DNA of 64,000 bases from Microbulbifer harenosus (GTDB taxonomy: Bacteria > Pseudomonadota > Gammaproteobacteria > Pseudomonadales > Cellvibrionaceae). Positions within the stretch are counted from its first letter, which is position 1; each line of letters begins with the position of its first letter. The notes under the pieces were generated by a model. The model searched no databases, was not told the DNA's origin, and was given only the letters and a program-made list of their open reading frames with translations. The DNA lies in assembly GCF_005771435.1 (NCBI RefSeq), contig NZ_VANI01000008.1, positions 1 through 64,000 of the forward strand, read 5' to 3'. A program made the translations under genes and the position numbers. Positions 44,572-55,685 of the stretch are shown here, in pieces.

Positions 44572-45237
44572 TCACGCAGCCGGAGGAATCACGTAAAACA
44601 GAATGGCAAAGAAATGCAGCACACCGCCCGCCAACACAAACAAATGCCAGATGGCGTGGTGAAAGCGCAGACTGCGCCACAGGTAAAACGCGATGCCACC
44701 GGTGTAACACAGCCCCCCCAGTACCAGCAGCCACAGACCACCCGTGGCGAGGTTTTCCATCAGCGGTTTGACCGCTGCAATCACCACCCAGCCCATCAGC
44801 GCGCTCAGGGTAATCGACAGGGCGCGGATCTTTTTCAGCGGCGTGAACTGGATGATCAGCCCCAGTAATGCCAACCCCCAGATCACCCCGAAAATCGACC
44901 AGCCCCAGGGGCCGCGCAGGGTCACCAGCGTAAATGGCGTATAGGTGCCGGCGATCAGCAGAAAGATGGCGGAGTGATCCAGCGTGCGCAGCACCTGCTT
45001 CGCGGTGGGGTGGGTCACGCTGTGGTACAGGGTGGAAGCTGAAAAACACAGGATCAGAGTGGCGGCGTAAATGCTGGTACTGACGATATGCCAGGCATCG
45101 CCGCGCAACGCTGCAAATCCACACAGCACGCCCAGCCCGGCGATCGCCAGCAATGCACCGACTCCGTGGGTAATACTGTTGGCGATTTCTTCGGCAACGC
45201 TGTAACGCGTGCCAGCGGCTGACACAGTGCTGGACAT
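44572..45237 (-). CDS. Hemolysin III / PAQR family membrane protein (YqfA-like)
   Basis: 221 residues from ATG 45237, chosen for GGGAG 6-7 bases upstream and a normal family N-terminus (VAEEIANSITHGVGALLAIAGLGVL). Seven hydrophobic helices are visible. Metal-site candidates are SASTLYHSVTHP, LDHSAIFLLIAGTYTPF and the C-terminal FHHAIWHLFVLAGGVLHFFAI. Family members affect membrane homeostasis, but the biochemical role is unsettled. Frames starting further upstream run into the purA terminator region. Confidence 0.9.
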   Translation of the reverse strand: MSSTVSAAGTRYSVAEEIANSITHGVGALLAIAGLGVLCGFAALRGDAWHIVSTSIYAATLILCFSASTLYHSVTHPTAKQVLRTLDHSAIFLLIAGTYTPFTLVTLRGPWGWSIFGVIWGLALLGLIIQFTPLKKIRALSITLSALMGWVVIAAVKPLMENLATGGLWLLVLGGLCYTGGIAFYLWRSLRFHHAIWHLFVLAGGVLHFFAILFYVIPPAA

Positions 45238-45355
45238 GGCGGACTCCCGATCTGGATACGCTGCCAGTATGGCAGATATTTGTGACCGTAAGCTTAACCT
45301 CGGTCTCATGAACGGGATTTAACCGCCTTAAAGGCAAGACAGGCAAGGAGAGAAC

Positions 45356-45380
45356 GGGACCGACGGGTTTCGTCGGTCCC
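45356..45380 (-). terminator. Hairpin downstream of purA
   Basis: GGGACCGACG/CGTCGGTCCC (45356-45365 with 45371-45380) is a 10-bp stem with a 5-base loop, 20 bp after the purA stop. The U tract is weak. Termination is likely but not certain. Confidence 0.55.
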
Positions 45381-45400
45381 AACTGTCACAGGGAGGACGC

Positions 45401-46747
<1,347 letters not shown>

Positions 46748-46830
46748 TCAACGTTGGACGGGCGGATGAAAAGAGCGGCCGCGCCCGTCGTGCGGCCTGG
46801 AATTCTTGAATCAACTGGATAGTCTAGGGT

Positions 46831-48021
46831 TCAGGCGCGCGGCACCACCACCCAGGTGTCACCTTGCCGCACCAGCTCGCGATCACAGCGGGCCAGGGTC
46901 TCGGTGTCGTCGCTGCCCTCCCCGGGCATCGCGCTGATCACCACTTCACCGCTGGCGCGCAGCGCGCCTACGATCTGCCACAGCTCGGCGCAATCGCTCG
47001 CGGGCGCGAGAATCGCTCCCGCTTCAGGGGCGCCATTCTGCCCCAGAGCGTTGATGGCGACCAAGTCAGTACTGAAACCGGTGGCCGCGCGATCGCGCCC
47101 GAACACGGCGCCGATGCCATTGTAGCGACCGCCGTTGGCCAGGGCCTGGCCGTGACCCGGGGAATAGGCGGCAAACACCAACCCGGTCTCGTAGTCGTAA
47201 CCGCGCATCTCTCCGAGATCAAAAAACAGGGTCACCTGCGGATAGCGGAGCGCCACGGCATCGGCCACCTGCTGCAATTCTTCCAGCGCGCTCACCAGAG
47301 CCCGCGGCGCGCCGCTGAACAGCTCGCGGGCGCGCGCCAGGCATTCGCAGCCGCCGGCGAGACGCGGCAGGGCTCGCAGCCAGCTGGCCGCCTGCGTGTC
47401 GGCCACATTCTCTTCCACCCAGCGCTCGATATCCGCCACCGCTTTGCTCTGCAGCAGCGCGATAAGCGCGGCCTGCTGCTCGCTGTCGAGCGCCGCAGCT
47501 TCCGCGAGGCTGCGGAAGATCGCCACGTGCCCCAAGTCCAGATGGATCTCGCGGATACCGGCGGTGCCAAGGGTTTCGAGCATCAGGCTGATGACTTCGA
47601 TGTCGCCCTGCAGGCTCTCCACACCGTAGAGCTCGGCGCCGATCTGAATCGGTGCGCGCGGCCCCATCGGCGAGCGCGGACGTGTATAGAGTACCTGCCC
47701 CGCGTAGCAGAGGCGGTTGGCGCCGCTGCGGGGAAAGCTGTGGGAGTCGATGCGCGCCGCCTGCGGTGTGATGTCCGCGCGAATACCCAGACTGCGCCCG
47801 GAAAGCTGATCGGTCACGCGGAAGGTCCTGAGGTCAACATCGCGCCCCATGCCAATCAGCAGGGAGTCTGCGAATTCCACCATCGGTGGAATGATCATTT
47901 CATAGCCCCAGCGATGGTAGAGATCCAGCAGGTTTCTGCGCAGGGTTTCCACCCGCTTGGCGTCCGCGGGCAAAATCTCGGCGATGCCATCCGGTAGCAT
48001 CCAGCGTTCAGCTTGGGTCAT
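46831..48021 (-). CDS. hisZ: ATP phosphoribosyltransferase regulatory subunit
   Basis: 396 residues with a HisRS-like fold: WMLPDGIAEILPADAKRVETLRRNLLDLYHRWGYEMIIPPMVEF, then DLRTFRVTDQLSGRSLGIRADITPQAARIDSH (motif 2 region) and FDLGEMRGYDYETGLVFAAYSPGHGQALANGGRYNGIGAVFGRDRAATGFS. HisZ partners the short HisG in the first step of histidine synthesis. It has no tRNA ligase tail. It sits downstream of the hflC terminator, so it probably has its own promoter in 48022-48140. Confidence 0.96.
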   Translation of the reverse strand: MTQAERWMLPDGIAEILPADAKRVETLRRNLLDLYHRWGYEMIIPPMVEFADSLLIGMGRDVDLRTFRVTDQLSGRSLGIRADITPQAARIDSHSFPRSGANRLCYAGQVLYTRPRSPMGPRAPIQIGAELYGVESLQGDIEVISLMLETLGTAGIREIHLDLGHVAIFRSLAEAAALDSEQQAALIALLQSKAVADIERWVEENVADTQAASWLRALPRLAGGCECLARARELFSGAPRALVSALEELQQVADAVALRYPQVTLFFDLGEMRGYDYETGLVFAAYSPGHGQALANGGRYNGIGAVFGRDRAATGFSTDLVAINALGQNGAPEAGAILAPASDCAELWQIVGALRASGEVVISAMPGEGSDDTETLARCDRELVRQGDTWVVVPRA

Positions 48022-48148
48022 GATGTGGGCATTCGACAGTATTTGATAAATAACAGCACGGTCTCGGCGACCGCGGGAACCTCAATCCCGGCGAACGGCA
48101 TAATGGCCGGGCAGTCAGCAAACTGGCGTCCGCCGCACCGACACAAAA

Positions 48149-48170
48149 AAACCGGGCGCCGGCCCGGTTT
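48149..48170 (-). terminator. Rho-independent terminator after hflC
   Basis: AAACCGGGC/GCCCGGTTT stem (48149-48157 with 48162-48170), followed on the minus strand by further T residues (TTTTTTTGTGT). It ends the nnr-to-hflC transcription block before hisZ. Confidence 0.88.
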
Positions 48171-48230
48171 GAGGGATTTTACCACTATTTGCCGGGACTG
48201 TGGCCAGTCCCGGCTGGATTGGTATGCGGC

Positions 48231-49106
48231 TTATTTTCCCGCGGGGTCTTTCAGGTAGCGGAAGAATTCGCTGTCCGGCGCCATCAGCAGCATATCGCTC
48301 TTGTCCTTGAAGGACTCCCGGTAAGCGGTGAGGCTGCGGGAGAAGCGGTAGAACTCGGGGTTCTTGCTGTAGGCCTCGGCGTAGATCCGCGCCGCCTCGG
48401 CATCGCCGGCACCGCGCAGCTCTTCCGCCTTGCGGTAGGCTTCCGCCTCAATCACCACCTTCTGGCGATCGGCGTTGGCGCGGATGCGCTCGCTGGCTTC
48501 CTGACCCTTGGCGCGGTGGTCGCGGGCCTCCAGTTCGCGGCCGGTGCGCATCCGCTGGAACACGGATTCGGAGACTTCCGGCGGCAGGTCAATGCGCTTC
48601 ACGCGCACATCGACGATTTCCACCCCCAGATCCTTCTGTGCGGTCTCGTTCAGATTCTTGGTGATGTCGGCCATCAGCTGGTCGCGCTGGCCGCTCACCA
48701 CCTCGTGCAGATCGCGCACACCGAACTGGTTGCGCAGGCGGTTGTTGATCTGTTCTGCCAGCAGGCGCACCGCGTTGCGCTCGTCACCGCGGGTAGCCTT
48801 GTAGAAACGGCCCACGTCGACGATGCGGAACTTGGCGTAGGAGTCGACCATCATGAACTTGTTTTCGCTGTTCAGCATCCGCACCGGCTGGGAGTCAACA
48901 GTCTGGATACGGGCGTCGAACTTGCGCAGCTCATGCACCAGGGGGATTTTGAAGTACAGGCCCGGGGTATAGTCGGTGCGCACCAGTTCACCGAAGCGCA
49001 GCAGCACGGCTTTCTCGGTCTCCTTGACCACGAAGGCGCTGCTGGAGAGTACCAGCAGGCCGACCAGCACCAGCGCGATGACAAAAAGCGACTTGTTGTT
49101 GTTCAT
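48231..49106 (-). CDS. hflC: HflC, SPFH-domain protein of the HflKC complex
   Basis: 291 residues: an N-terminal membrane helix (LFVIALVLVGLLVLSSSAFVV), an SPFH/band-7 domain (EKAVLLRFGELVRTDYTPGLYFKIPLVHELRKFDARIQTVDSQP) and a coiled coil (RTGRELEARDHRAKGQEASERIRANADRQKVVIEAEAYRKAEELRGAGDAEAARIYAEAYSKNPEFYRFSRSL). With HflK it forms a periplasm-facing cage around FtsH. AGGGAG precedes the ATG, 12 bp after hflK. Confidence 0.97.
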   Translation of the reverse strand: MNNNKSLFVIALVLVGLLVLSSSAFVVKETEKAVLLRFGELVRTDYTPGLYFKIPLVHELRKFDARIQTVDSQPVRMLNSENKFMMVDSYAKFRIVDVGRFYKATRGDERNAVRLLAEQINNRLRNQFGVRDLHEVVSGQRDQLMADITKNLNETAQKDLGVEIVDVRVKRIDLPPEVSESVFQRMRTGRELEARDHRAKGQEASERIRANADRQKVVIEAEAYRKAEELRGAGDAEAARIYAEAYSKNPEFYRFSRSLTAYRESFKDKSDMLLMAPDSEFFRYLKDPAGK

Positions 49107-49118
49107 GGCTCGTCTCCC

Positions 49119-50270
49119 TTAGCGTACTTCGCGGGCGCGGCGAGTGTTGTTCACTTCCGTGCGCAGCTGGTTGATGACCCTTTGGGAAATCTCGTCGATC
49201 ACCTGGGGAGAAACCTGGGTGCGCTGGCTGGCGGTACTGGCACTGCCCTCGGCCAGTTTGTCCAGCGGTAGATACATCATGTTATTGCCGCCCTCGACAT
49301 CCACCATCACTTTGGAGGTATTGCTCATCACATCCTGCACCGTGTCCAGGTACATGCGCTCGCGGGTGACATCCGGTGCCTGCTGGTACTCCGTCAGGAG
49401 CTGCTCGAAACGCGAAGCTTCACCGCGAGCACTCTCGACAACGCGGGATTTGTAGGCTTCCGCCTCCTCGATCATGCGCTGGGCCTGACCGCGGGCTACC
49501 GGGATTACCTGGTTGGCATATGCCTGAGCCTCGTTTTGCAGGCGCACCTCATCCTCGCGCGCGCGCACCACGTCATCGAACGCGTCCTGCACTTCCCGCG
49601 GCGCCTTGGCGTCGGTGAGGTTCACGACATCGACGCGGATACCGGTCTGGTACAGATCCAGGTAGTCCTGCAGACGCTGCTGGGTATCTGCAGCAACCTG
49701 GCTGCGGTTCTGGGAAATAACACCGTTCAGGGTCTGGGAGCCCACCACGTGGCGCAGAGCACTGTCAGTGGCTTCCTGCAGACTTTTCAGCGGATCGGCC
49801 ACGCGCAGCACAAAGGACTCCGCGTCGTCGATGTGCCACTGCACCTGCAGCACCACATCTACGATGCTGGCGTCTTCGGTGAGCATCTGGCCGGTGGTGC
49901 GTTCGGTGCGCACCTCAGTCATGTTCACCTTGGTCACATTGTCGATCAGCGGCGGGTTCCAGTGCAGACCGGAGCCAACGGTCTCGTGATATTTACCGAG
50001 GCGCAGTACCACTGCGGACTGGCTGGCATCCACCTGATAGAAGCCCCACAGGCCATAGACCACCGCGAGCACGATAAGCACCAGCGACCAGGGGAAGCTG
50101 CCGCCGCCGGGGCGACCGTCGTCCGCGCTGGCGGGCTTGCCACCGAACAGGCCATTCAACTTCTGCTGCATCTTGCGCAGCAGTTCGTCCAGATCGGGTG
50201 GGCCGTCGTTATTGCGATTGCCGCCACCCCAGGGGTCCTTGTTATTACCACCCGGTTCATTCCAGGCCAT
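49119..50270 (-). CDS. hflK: HflK, SPFH-domain protein of the HflKC complex
   Basis: 383 residues: a Gly/Asn-rich N-terminus (MAWNEPGGNNKDPWGGGNRNN), a membrane helix (SLVLIVLAVVYGLWGFYQV), an SPFH domain (VVLRLGKYHETVGSGLHWNPPLIDNVTKVN), a coiled coil and a Ser/Thr-rich tail. It modulates FtsH proteolysis with HflC. TTGGAG lies at the right distance from the ATG. Confidence 0.97.
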   Translation of the reverse strand: MAWNEPGGNNKDPWGGGNRNNDGPPDLDELLRKMQQKLNGLFGGKPASADDGRPGGGSFPWSLVLIVLAVVYGLWGFYQVDASQSAVVLRLGKYHETVGSGLHWNPPLIDNVTKVNMTEVRTERTTGQMLTEDASIVDVVLQVQWHIDDAESFVLRVADPLKSLQEATDSALRHVVGSQTLNGVISQNRSQVAADTQQRLQDYLDLYQTGIRVDVVNLTDAKAPREVQDAFDDVVRAREDEVRLQNEAQAYANQVIPVARGQAQRMIEEAEAYKSRVVESARGEASRFEQLLTEYQQAPDVTRERMYLDTVQDVMSNTSKVMVDVEGGNNMMYLPLDKLAEGSASTASQRTQVSPQVIDEISQRVINQLRTEVNNTRRAREVR

Positions 50271-50365
50271 CGGTCACTCCAATTCTGTCAATTTATCAAT
50301 CGTTAGCTGTCGCGAAATTCTAGCATTTTCCCCCGCGACGCAGTGTCTCTACGCGACGTCCGTTC

Positions 50366-51703
50366 TCAGCCGGTTTCCCAGTCTTCCGGTTTGGGCTCCT
50401 GCTCCGGTTTCTCCGGCAGCCACTGAGGCGGACTGGCGGCGTCGCGAAAGGGTGCCATCAACCGCTGTAGCTCAGAGCGCGGCAACATCACGTGCAGTTC
50501 AATGTCGCCGTTGTCGCGATAATCCTCGCGCTGCACTGCATTACTCGAAAACAGCTGCGCGCGCAGACGTGCGTGTTGCGGTGGAATCACCACTGCTCCG
50601 CTTACCATCTGGTTGCCGAGGCGCTCGGCAATTGCCTCCACCAGCAGGTCACAACCGGCACCGGTGGCCGCCGACAGCCATACCGCGCGCGGCACGCCCT
50701 GGTCGTCGCGGTCGATGCGCGGCGCCATGTCCGCCAGCAGATCAATTTTGTTGTACACCATCAGGTGCGGCAGTTCCGCCGCGCCGATTTCCTCAAGCAC
50801 CAGCTGCACCTCCTCAATCAGGTGCAGGCGGTTCTCCGCCGCGGCATCCACCACGTGCAGGAGCAGCGAGGAGCTTGCCGCCTCTTCCAGCGTGGCGCGA
50901 AAGGCCTCTACCAGCCGGTGCGGCAGATGGGAGACGAAACCCACGGTATCGGCGAGGATCATCGCCCCCACGTTGGGCAGGTCAACCCGGCGCATGGTCG
51001 GGTCCAGGGTTGCAAACAGCTGGTCGCGGACATAGACATCCGCATCGCTGACGCGGTTGAACAGGGTGGATTTTCCCGCGTTGGTGTAACCCACCAGGGA
51101 GACGGTGGCGACATCCGCGCGGGAGCGCGCGCGGCGCCCTTGCTCGCGCTGACGACGCACTTTGTCCAGGCGTTTTTCAATGGCATCAATGCGTGCGCGC
51201 AGCAGGCGGCGGTCGGTTTCCAGCTGAGTTTCACCGGGGCCGCGCAGACCAATCCCCCCTTTCTGGCGCTCCAAGTGGGTCCAGCCCCGTACCAAGCGGG
51301 TGGACATGTGCCGCAACTGCGCCAGCTCCACCTGCAGCTTGCCCTCATGGGTGCGGGCGCGCTGGGCGAAAATATCGAGAATCAATCCGGTGCGGTCGAG
51401 CACCCGACACTTCAGCTCGCGCTCGATGTTGCGCTCCTGGCTCGGCGACAGGGTGTGATCGAACAGCACCAACTCGGCACCGTGCTTTTTCACGACCTCG
51501 TTGATTTCTTCCAGCTTGCCTTTGCCGACAAAGGTTTTGGGATCTGGCGTGGCGCGGGTACCGAAGATAAAGGCCACCGGATCGGCACCGGCAGACAGTG
51601 CCAATTCTTCAAATTCACGGGGGTCGTCGGGGCTGTCGATAGCGGATAGCTCCAGGTGGACCAGCACCGCAAGTTCACCGGATTCCGGGCGATCAAAAAA
51701 CAA
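50366..51703 (-). CDS. hflX: HflX, ribosome-rescue GTPase
   Basis: 445 residues. The N-terminal HflX domain (DPKTFVGKGKLEEI, DHTLSPSQERNIERELKCRVLDRTGLILDIFAQRARTHEGKLQVELAQLRHMSTRL) precedes a GTPase domain with GYTNAGKSTLFN, DTVGFVSHLPH and YNKIDLL. It splits stalled ribosomes. The start is TTG 51703: the residues that follow (FFDRPESGELAVLVHLEL) match the usual HflX N-terminus and no ATG fits. It is part of the hfq-hflX-hflK-hflC unit. Confidence 0.96.
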   Translation of the reverse strand: MFFDRPESGELAVLVHLELSAIDSPDDPREFEELALSAGADPVAFIFGTRATPDPKTFVGKGKLEEINEVVKKHGAELVLFDHTLSPSQERNIERELKCRVLDRTGLILDIFAQRARTHEGKLQVELAQLRHMSTRLVRGWTHLERQKGGIGLRGPGETQLETDRRLLRARIDAIEKRLDKVRRQREQGRRARSRADVATVSLVGYTNAGKSTLFNRVSDADVYVRDQLFATLDPTMRRVDLPNVGAMILADTVGFVSHLPHRLVEAFRATLEEAASSSLLLHVVDAAAENRLHLIEEVQLVLEEIGAAELPHLMVYNKIDLLADMAPRIDRDDQGVPRAVWLSAATGAGCDLLVEAIAERLGNQMVSGAVVIPPQHARLRAQLFSSNAVQREDYRDNGDIELHVMLPRSELQRLMAPFRDAASPPQWLPEKPEQEPKPEDWETG

Positions 51704-51757
51704 GGATTATTCTCTTGGGTTCAAAAAAGCACCAGGTCACCGGCACCGAACAACAGA

Positions 51758-51778
51758 CGCCCCGGGCAAGCCGGGGCG
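51758..51778 (-). other. GC-rich hairpin between hfq and hflX
   Basis: CGCCCCGG/CCGGGGCG stem with loop GCAAG in the roughly 180-bp gap. No T tract follows on the minus strand, so it may attenuate rather than terminate. Confidence 0.35.
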
Positions 51779-51885
51779 CTGTCTGTATTTGCACTGCTCA
51801 GGTCAATACCGCACTGCTCGGATACCTTGGCGCCTCTTGCTTCCCGACATGAGCACCGGTGGCCGATACACCGCGGCATTCAATC

Positions 51886-52164
51886 TCAGCCGAAGGTGTC
51901 GCTGCCGGCCTCAGGACCTGCGCCTTCACCTGGACCCGCCGGGTTCATCAGCGGTACGCGCACGGCGCGGGAGGGTACTACGGTGGAAATCGCGTGCTTG
52001 TAGACCATCTGGCTCACAGTGTTTTTCAGCAGCACCACGAACTGGTCGAAAGATTCGATCTGGCCTTGCAGCTTGATGCCGTTGACCAGATAGATGGAAA
52101 CCGGGATACGCTCTTTACGCAAAACATTAAGGTAAGGGTCTTGTAAGCTGTGCCCTTTTGACAT
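51886..52164 (-). CDS. hfq: Hfq RNA chaperone
   Basis: 92 residues from ATG 52164, preceded by [54 protein letters not shown], then the Sm2 motif [14 protein letters not shown] and a Gly-rich acidic tail. It forms hexamers that pair sRNAs with mRNAs. A longer upstream start (52206) adds 14 residues foreign to the family and is rejected. Confidence 0.98.
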   Translation of the reverse strand: MSKGHSLQDPYLNVLRKERIPVSIYLVNGIKLQGQIESFDQFVVLLKNTVSQMVYKHAISTVVPSRAVRVPLMNPAGPGEGAGPEAGSDTFG

Positions 52165-52343
52165 CGTTTTTCTCCTTGCCAAAAGATAAACCGCCAGATG
52201 ACGCACGATCGCGCCCGCGAATCCCGCGGACTAAGGACGGCCATGGTAATGAGGCGTATAAAAAAGAGCCAAAAATAAACAAGGCTCTGTGAATAACTGA
52301 CTGAGTTGGGCCGGCTTCACCGGCTCCCTCACGTTATGGCTGC

Positions 52344-53306
52344 TCAACCGAGAAATTTCAAGGCCTCTGTCAACATTTCATCGAATTTGCGTATTTTACC
52401 GTCAGGGTCCTGCGCAAAGATAGGATGCAGCTCCGGCCAGCCCCGCAGCCATGTGAGCTGACGCTTGGCCAGTTGGCGGGTGGCGGCAATGCCGGCCTCC
52501 CGCATCTGTGCAAAATCGGTCTCGCCGTCCAGATATTCCCACACCTGGCGGTAACCCACCGCGCGGATTGCCGGCAGATCCTTGTGCAAGTCGCCGCGCG
52601 CGCGCAGCGCTTTTACTTCGTCGATAAAACCGCTCTCCAGCATACGCTCAAAACGCAGGGCGATACGCTGGTGCAACAGTGCGCGATCCCGCGGCAGTAT
52701 CGCCAGCTGCTGCACCCGGTAGTGCGCAAGTGGTGAAGTGCATTCCTGCTCCGCGCGCAATTGCGTCATGGTCTTGCCAGTGAGGTGGTAGACCTCCAAC
52801 GCGCGCTCGATGCGCACCGAGTGATTCGGGTGCAGCTCGGCGGCAAGTTCCGGGTCGATTTTTTCCAGCTCCCGGTGCAGCGCCGGCCAGCCCTCTTTCT
52901 CCGCACGCGCCTCGATCAGCGCGCGAAACGCCGGATCGGCCTGTGGTAATTCCGCCATGCCCTGTAATAGAGCCTTGAAATACAGCATGGTTCCGCCCAC
53001 CAGCAGCGGAATATTTCCCGCCGCGGTGATTTCCTCCATCGCCGCCAGCGCATCCTCGCGGAAGCGCCCGGCGGAATAGCTCTCAGCGGGATCGCAGATA
53101 TCGATCAAGCGATGGGGGTAGCGGGCCAATTCCTCCGGGGAGGGTTTGGCGGAGCCGATATCCAGCCCGCGGTACACCAGCGCGGAATCCACACTGATCA
53201 GCTCCACCGGCAGGCGCTCGCTGATGGCCATGGCCAGATCGGTTTTACCCGACGCAGTGGGGCCCATCAGGAATATTGCACGGGGAAGAACCTCACCCAA
53301 ACTCAT
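52344..53306 (-). CDS. miaA: tRNA dimethylallyltransferase
   Basis: 320 residues from ATG 53306 (GGAG upstream): [46 protein letters not shown], then [19 protein letters not shown] and [19 protein letters not shown]. It isopentenylates A37 of tRNAs reading UNN codons. The usual neighbour order mutL-miaA-hfq is kept. Confidence 0.97.
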   Translation of the reverse strand: MSLGEVLPRAIFLMGPTASGKTDLAMAISERLPVELISVDSALVYRGLDIGSAKPSPEELARYPHRLIDICDPAESYSAGRFREDALAAMEEITAAGNIPLLVGGTMLYFKALLQGMAELPQADPAFRALIEARAEKEGWPALHRELEKIDPELAAELHPNHSVRIERALEVYHLTGKTMTQLRAEQECTSPLAHYRVQQLAILPRDRALLHQRIALRFERMLESGFIDEVKALRARGDLHKDLPAIRAVGYRQVWEYLDGETDFAQMREAGIAATRQLAKRQLTWLRGWPELHPIFAQDPDGKIRKFDEMLTEALKFLG

Positions 53307-53363
53307 CCTGACATCTCCAAACCGTAGCGAATGGGCGCCGCCATGTGCCCGCACAGTAGATTT

Positions 53364-55265
53364 TTACTGTCCACGCATAAACCATTTGTCCATATCGGAC
53401 AGCTTGACCTGCGTCCATGTAGGGCGGCCGTGGTTGCACTGGCCACTGCGCTCCGTGCGTTCCATATCCCGCAGCAGCGCATTCATTTCCGGAATGCTCA
53501 GCTTGCGGTTGGCGCGCACCGAACCGTGGCAAGCCATGGTAGAGAGAACCTCATTGATCCGATTGCCGATGCGGTCGCTGCTGCCTTCCGCCAGCAGGTC
53601 GGCGAGTACATCCCGCACCAGCTGCTCCACCGGTGCGCCGTGCAACATAATAGGTACCTGGCGCACCATGAGTGTTTCAGGGCCGGCGCGTTGCAGCACA
53701 AAGCCGAGCGCGGTGAACACCTCCTCGCGCTCTTCAAAGCAGTCCGCTTCGCGCTCGCTCACCGCGAGGCTTACCGGCACCAGCAGCGGTTGCGCCTGAA
53801 TGCCACCGGCGGCGTGGGCGGCCTTCATCTTTTCATACACGATGCGCTCGTGGGCCGCGTGCATGTCCACCACCACCATGCCGTGTTCGTTCTGGGACAG
53901 GATATAGATACCGTGCAGCTGCGCTACCGCGAACCCCAGGGGCGGCGTCCCGCTCGCGGACTCGGCGGGCATGGACTGCGACCAAGACGCAGCAGACGGC
54001 ACCGGCGCCTCGCGCACGCCGCCATCGTAAGGCCTGTGCAACTCACCGTACCCCTGCATCTGCTGCTGGATGCGCTCCGGCGAACGGCGCTCGCCGAAAC
54101 CGCCCTGTGGATAACCTGCAAAACCGGTTTCCGATGGAGTGCCGGATGCCGGCGCGAGCGCCATGCGCTCCTGCCCGGCGAACTCACCGGCGGCGATGCC
54201 GGAGGTCTGCGGCACGAGATCCTCGCCCTGCTCCTCACGCTGGGTTTCTCTATCGCCCGGGCGTACATCCGCCAGCGCCCGGTGCAGGGAGCCGAACAGG
54301 AAGTCGTGCACCAGGCGGCTGTCGCGGAAGCGCACTTCGTGCTTGGTGGGGTGCACGTTCACGTCCACCGCCGCCGGGTCCAGTTCCAGATACAGCACAA
54401 ACGCGGGATGGCGACCGTGGTACAACACGTCGGCAAAGGCACGGCGCACGGCGTGGCTCACCACGCGGTCGCGGATGGCACGACCGTTGACGTAGAAAAA
54501 CTGCAGGTCGGCCTGAGAGCGGGAAAACGCCGGTTCCGCGACCCAGCCCCACAGGCGCAACCCACTGCGCTCCATGTCGATATGCAGGGCATTCTGCATA
54601 AACGCGGGGCCGCACAGCTGCGCCACACGACGCTCCATTTCCGCCCTGGTGGTACCACCGCGCAGGTTGTGCACACCCTTGCCGTTATGCCGCAGGCTGA
54701 TGGAGACATCGAAACGGGAGAGCGCGAGGCGCTTGATGGTTTCGTCGACGCGGCTGAATTCGGTTTTTTCGGTGCGCAGGAATTTTCGGCGCGCGGGGGT
54801 ATTGAAGAACAGGTCCCGCACTTCGACCGTGGTGCCGCGCGGGTGTGCCGCCGGCGCCAGTTGGGTTTCCATTTCGCGCCCTTCGGCGGTCACTACCCAG
54901 CCTTTGCCGGTTTCGTCGCGGCTGCTGGTGAGGGAGAGCCGGGCGACTGATGAGATACTGGCGAGGGCTTCGCCGCGGAAGCCGAGGGTGGCAACGGCTT
55001 CGAGGTCTTCGAGCGCGTGAATTTTGGAGGTGGCGTGACGGGCGAGCGCGAGGTGCAGGTCGCCTTTCTCGATCCCCTTGCCATTGTCGCGCACCATGAT
55101 GCGCTTGACCCCGCCCCCGTCGAGATCCACTTCCAGCCTGGAGGCGCCGGCATCGAGGCTGTTTTCCAGCAGCTCTTTGATCACGGACGCGGGGCGCTCG
55201 ACCACTTCACCGGCGGCGATCTGGTTGGCGAGTCTTGGGGAAAGTAACTGGATATTATCGGGCAT
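53364..55265 (-). CDS. mutL: DNA mismatch repair protein MutL
   Basis: 633 residues. The N-terminal GHKL ATPase has [30 protein letters not shown] and [19 protein letters not shown]. The C-terminal dimerisation domain carries [12 protein letters not shown], which fits the DxHA(x)2E(x)4E endonuclease motif, as expected for a mutH-lacking lineage. A 75-bp leader separates its ATG from repeat copy B, which lies in sense on the leader. Confidence 0.97.
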   Translation of the reverse strand: MPDNIQLLSPRLANQIAAGEVVERPASVIKELLENSLDAGASRLEVDLDGGGVKRIMVRDNGKGIEKGDLHLALARHATSKIHALEDLEAVATLGFRGEALASISSVARLSLTSSRDETGKGWVVTAEGREMETQLAPAAHPRGTTVEVRDLFFNTPARRKFLRTEKTEFSRVDETIKRLALSRFDVSISLRHNGKGVHNLRGGTTRAEMERRVAQLCGPAFMQNALHIDMERSGLRLWGWVAEPAFSRSQADLQFFYVNGRAIRDRVVSHAVRRAFADVLYHGRHPAFVLYLELDPAAVDVNVHPTKHEVRFRDSRLVHDFLFGSLHRALADVRPGDRETQREEQGEDLVPQTSGIAAGEFAGQERMALAPASGTPSETGFAGYPQGGFGERRSPERIQQQMQGYGELHRPYDGGVREAPVPSAASWSQSMPAESASGTPPLGFAVAQLHGIYILSQNEHGMVVVDMHAAHERIVYEKMKAAHAAGGIQAQPLLVPVSLAVSEREADCFEEREEVFTALGFVLQRAGPETLMVRQVPIMLHGAPVEQLVRDVLADLLAEGSSDRIGNRINEVLSTMACHGSVRANRKLSIPEMNALLRDMERTERSGQCNHGRPTWTQVKLSDMDKWFMRGQ

Positions 55266-55340
55266 CGGGGTCTTGGTGTTTAACGATTAACCCCGAAGCC
55301 GTGATCTGGCCACGCAATCGAGGTTCTGAATTTCTACAGT

Positions 55341-55455
55341 GGCGCCGGAGCACCGGGTATCAGTTTTTGAAACCGCTGTGAATACATCCCTGTACGCTGC
55401 GTCGGCGACGTCCCTGTCGCCGACGCTTTCAAAAACTGATACCCGGCACTCCTGC
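55341..55455 (-). repeat. Hairpin repeat, copy B (reverse)
   Basis: Outer stem 55359-55372 pairs with 55427-55440 (ATCAGTTTTTGAAA on the plus strand). Inner hairpin 1 (55399-55426) has GTCGGCGAC-type arms. Hairpin 2, read on the minus strand (55384-55395), is GTACAGGGATGT, an exact match to RUACARGGAUGU. It lies in sense in the amiB-mutL gap, 75 bp upstream of mutL. Confidence 0.92.
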
Positions 55456-55529
55456 TTAACTTTGTATATCTGTACTTCGCACAAAAATGCGAATTTCTTG
55501 CGACTACTTAACTTCAACGCGAAGGTAGG

Positions 55530-55634
55530 ATGCTGGGGATGGGTTTTCAAAAGCGTCGCAAACAGGATGTTTGCGCCGCAGCGCCCAGGGATGGGTTCAC
55601 AGCGGTTTTGAAAACCCATACCCAGCAGCCTGCC
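55530..55634 (+). repeat. Hairpin repeat, copy C (forward)
   Basis: Outer stem ATGGGTTTTCAAAA (55539-55552) pairs with 55606-55619, extended by GCTGGG/CCCAGC. Hairpin 1 GCGTCGCAAAC/GTTTGCGCCGC (55553-55579) has one mismatch. In hairpin 2 the usual TACA/TGTA stem is replaced by CCCA/TGGG around GGGA (55584-55595), so pairing is preserved. It is inverted relative to copy B, 75 bp away. Confidence 0.9.
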
Positions 55635-55685
55635 GCCACGACAGCAAGATACAGGCCTCGGAGCCGCAGCAAGGGGCCACCAGAC

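Noticed and set aside
53331..54950. 539-codon plus-strand frame across mutL
   Set aside because: Antisense to a clearly functional mutL, with low-complexity His/Arg/Gln content. Similar long antisense frames over purA (45416-46822) and rsgA (61491-62540) were rejected for the same reason.
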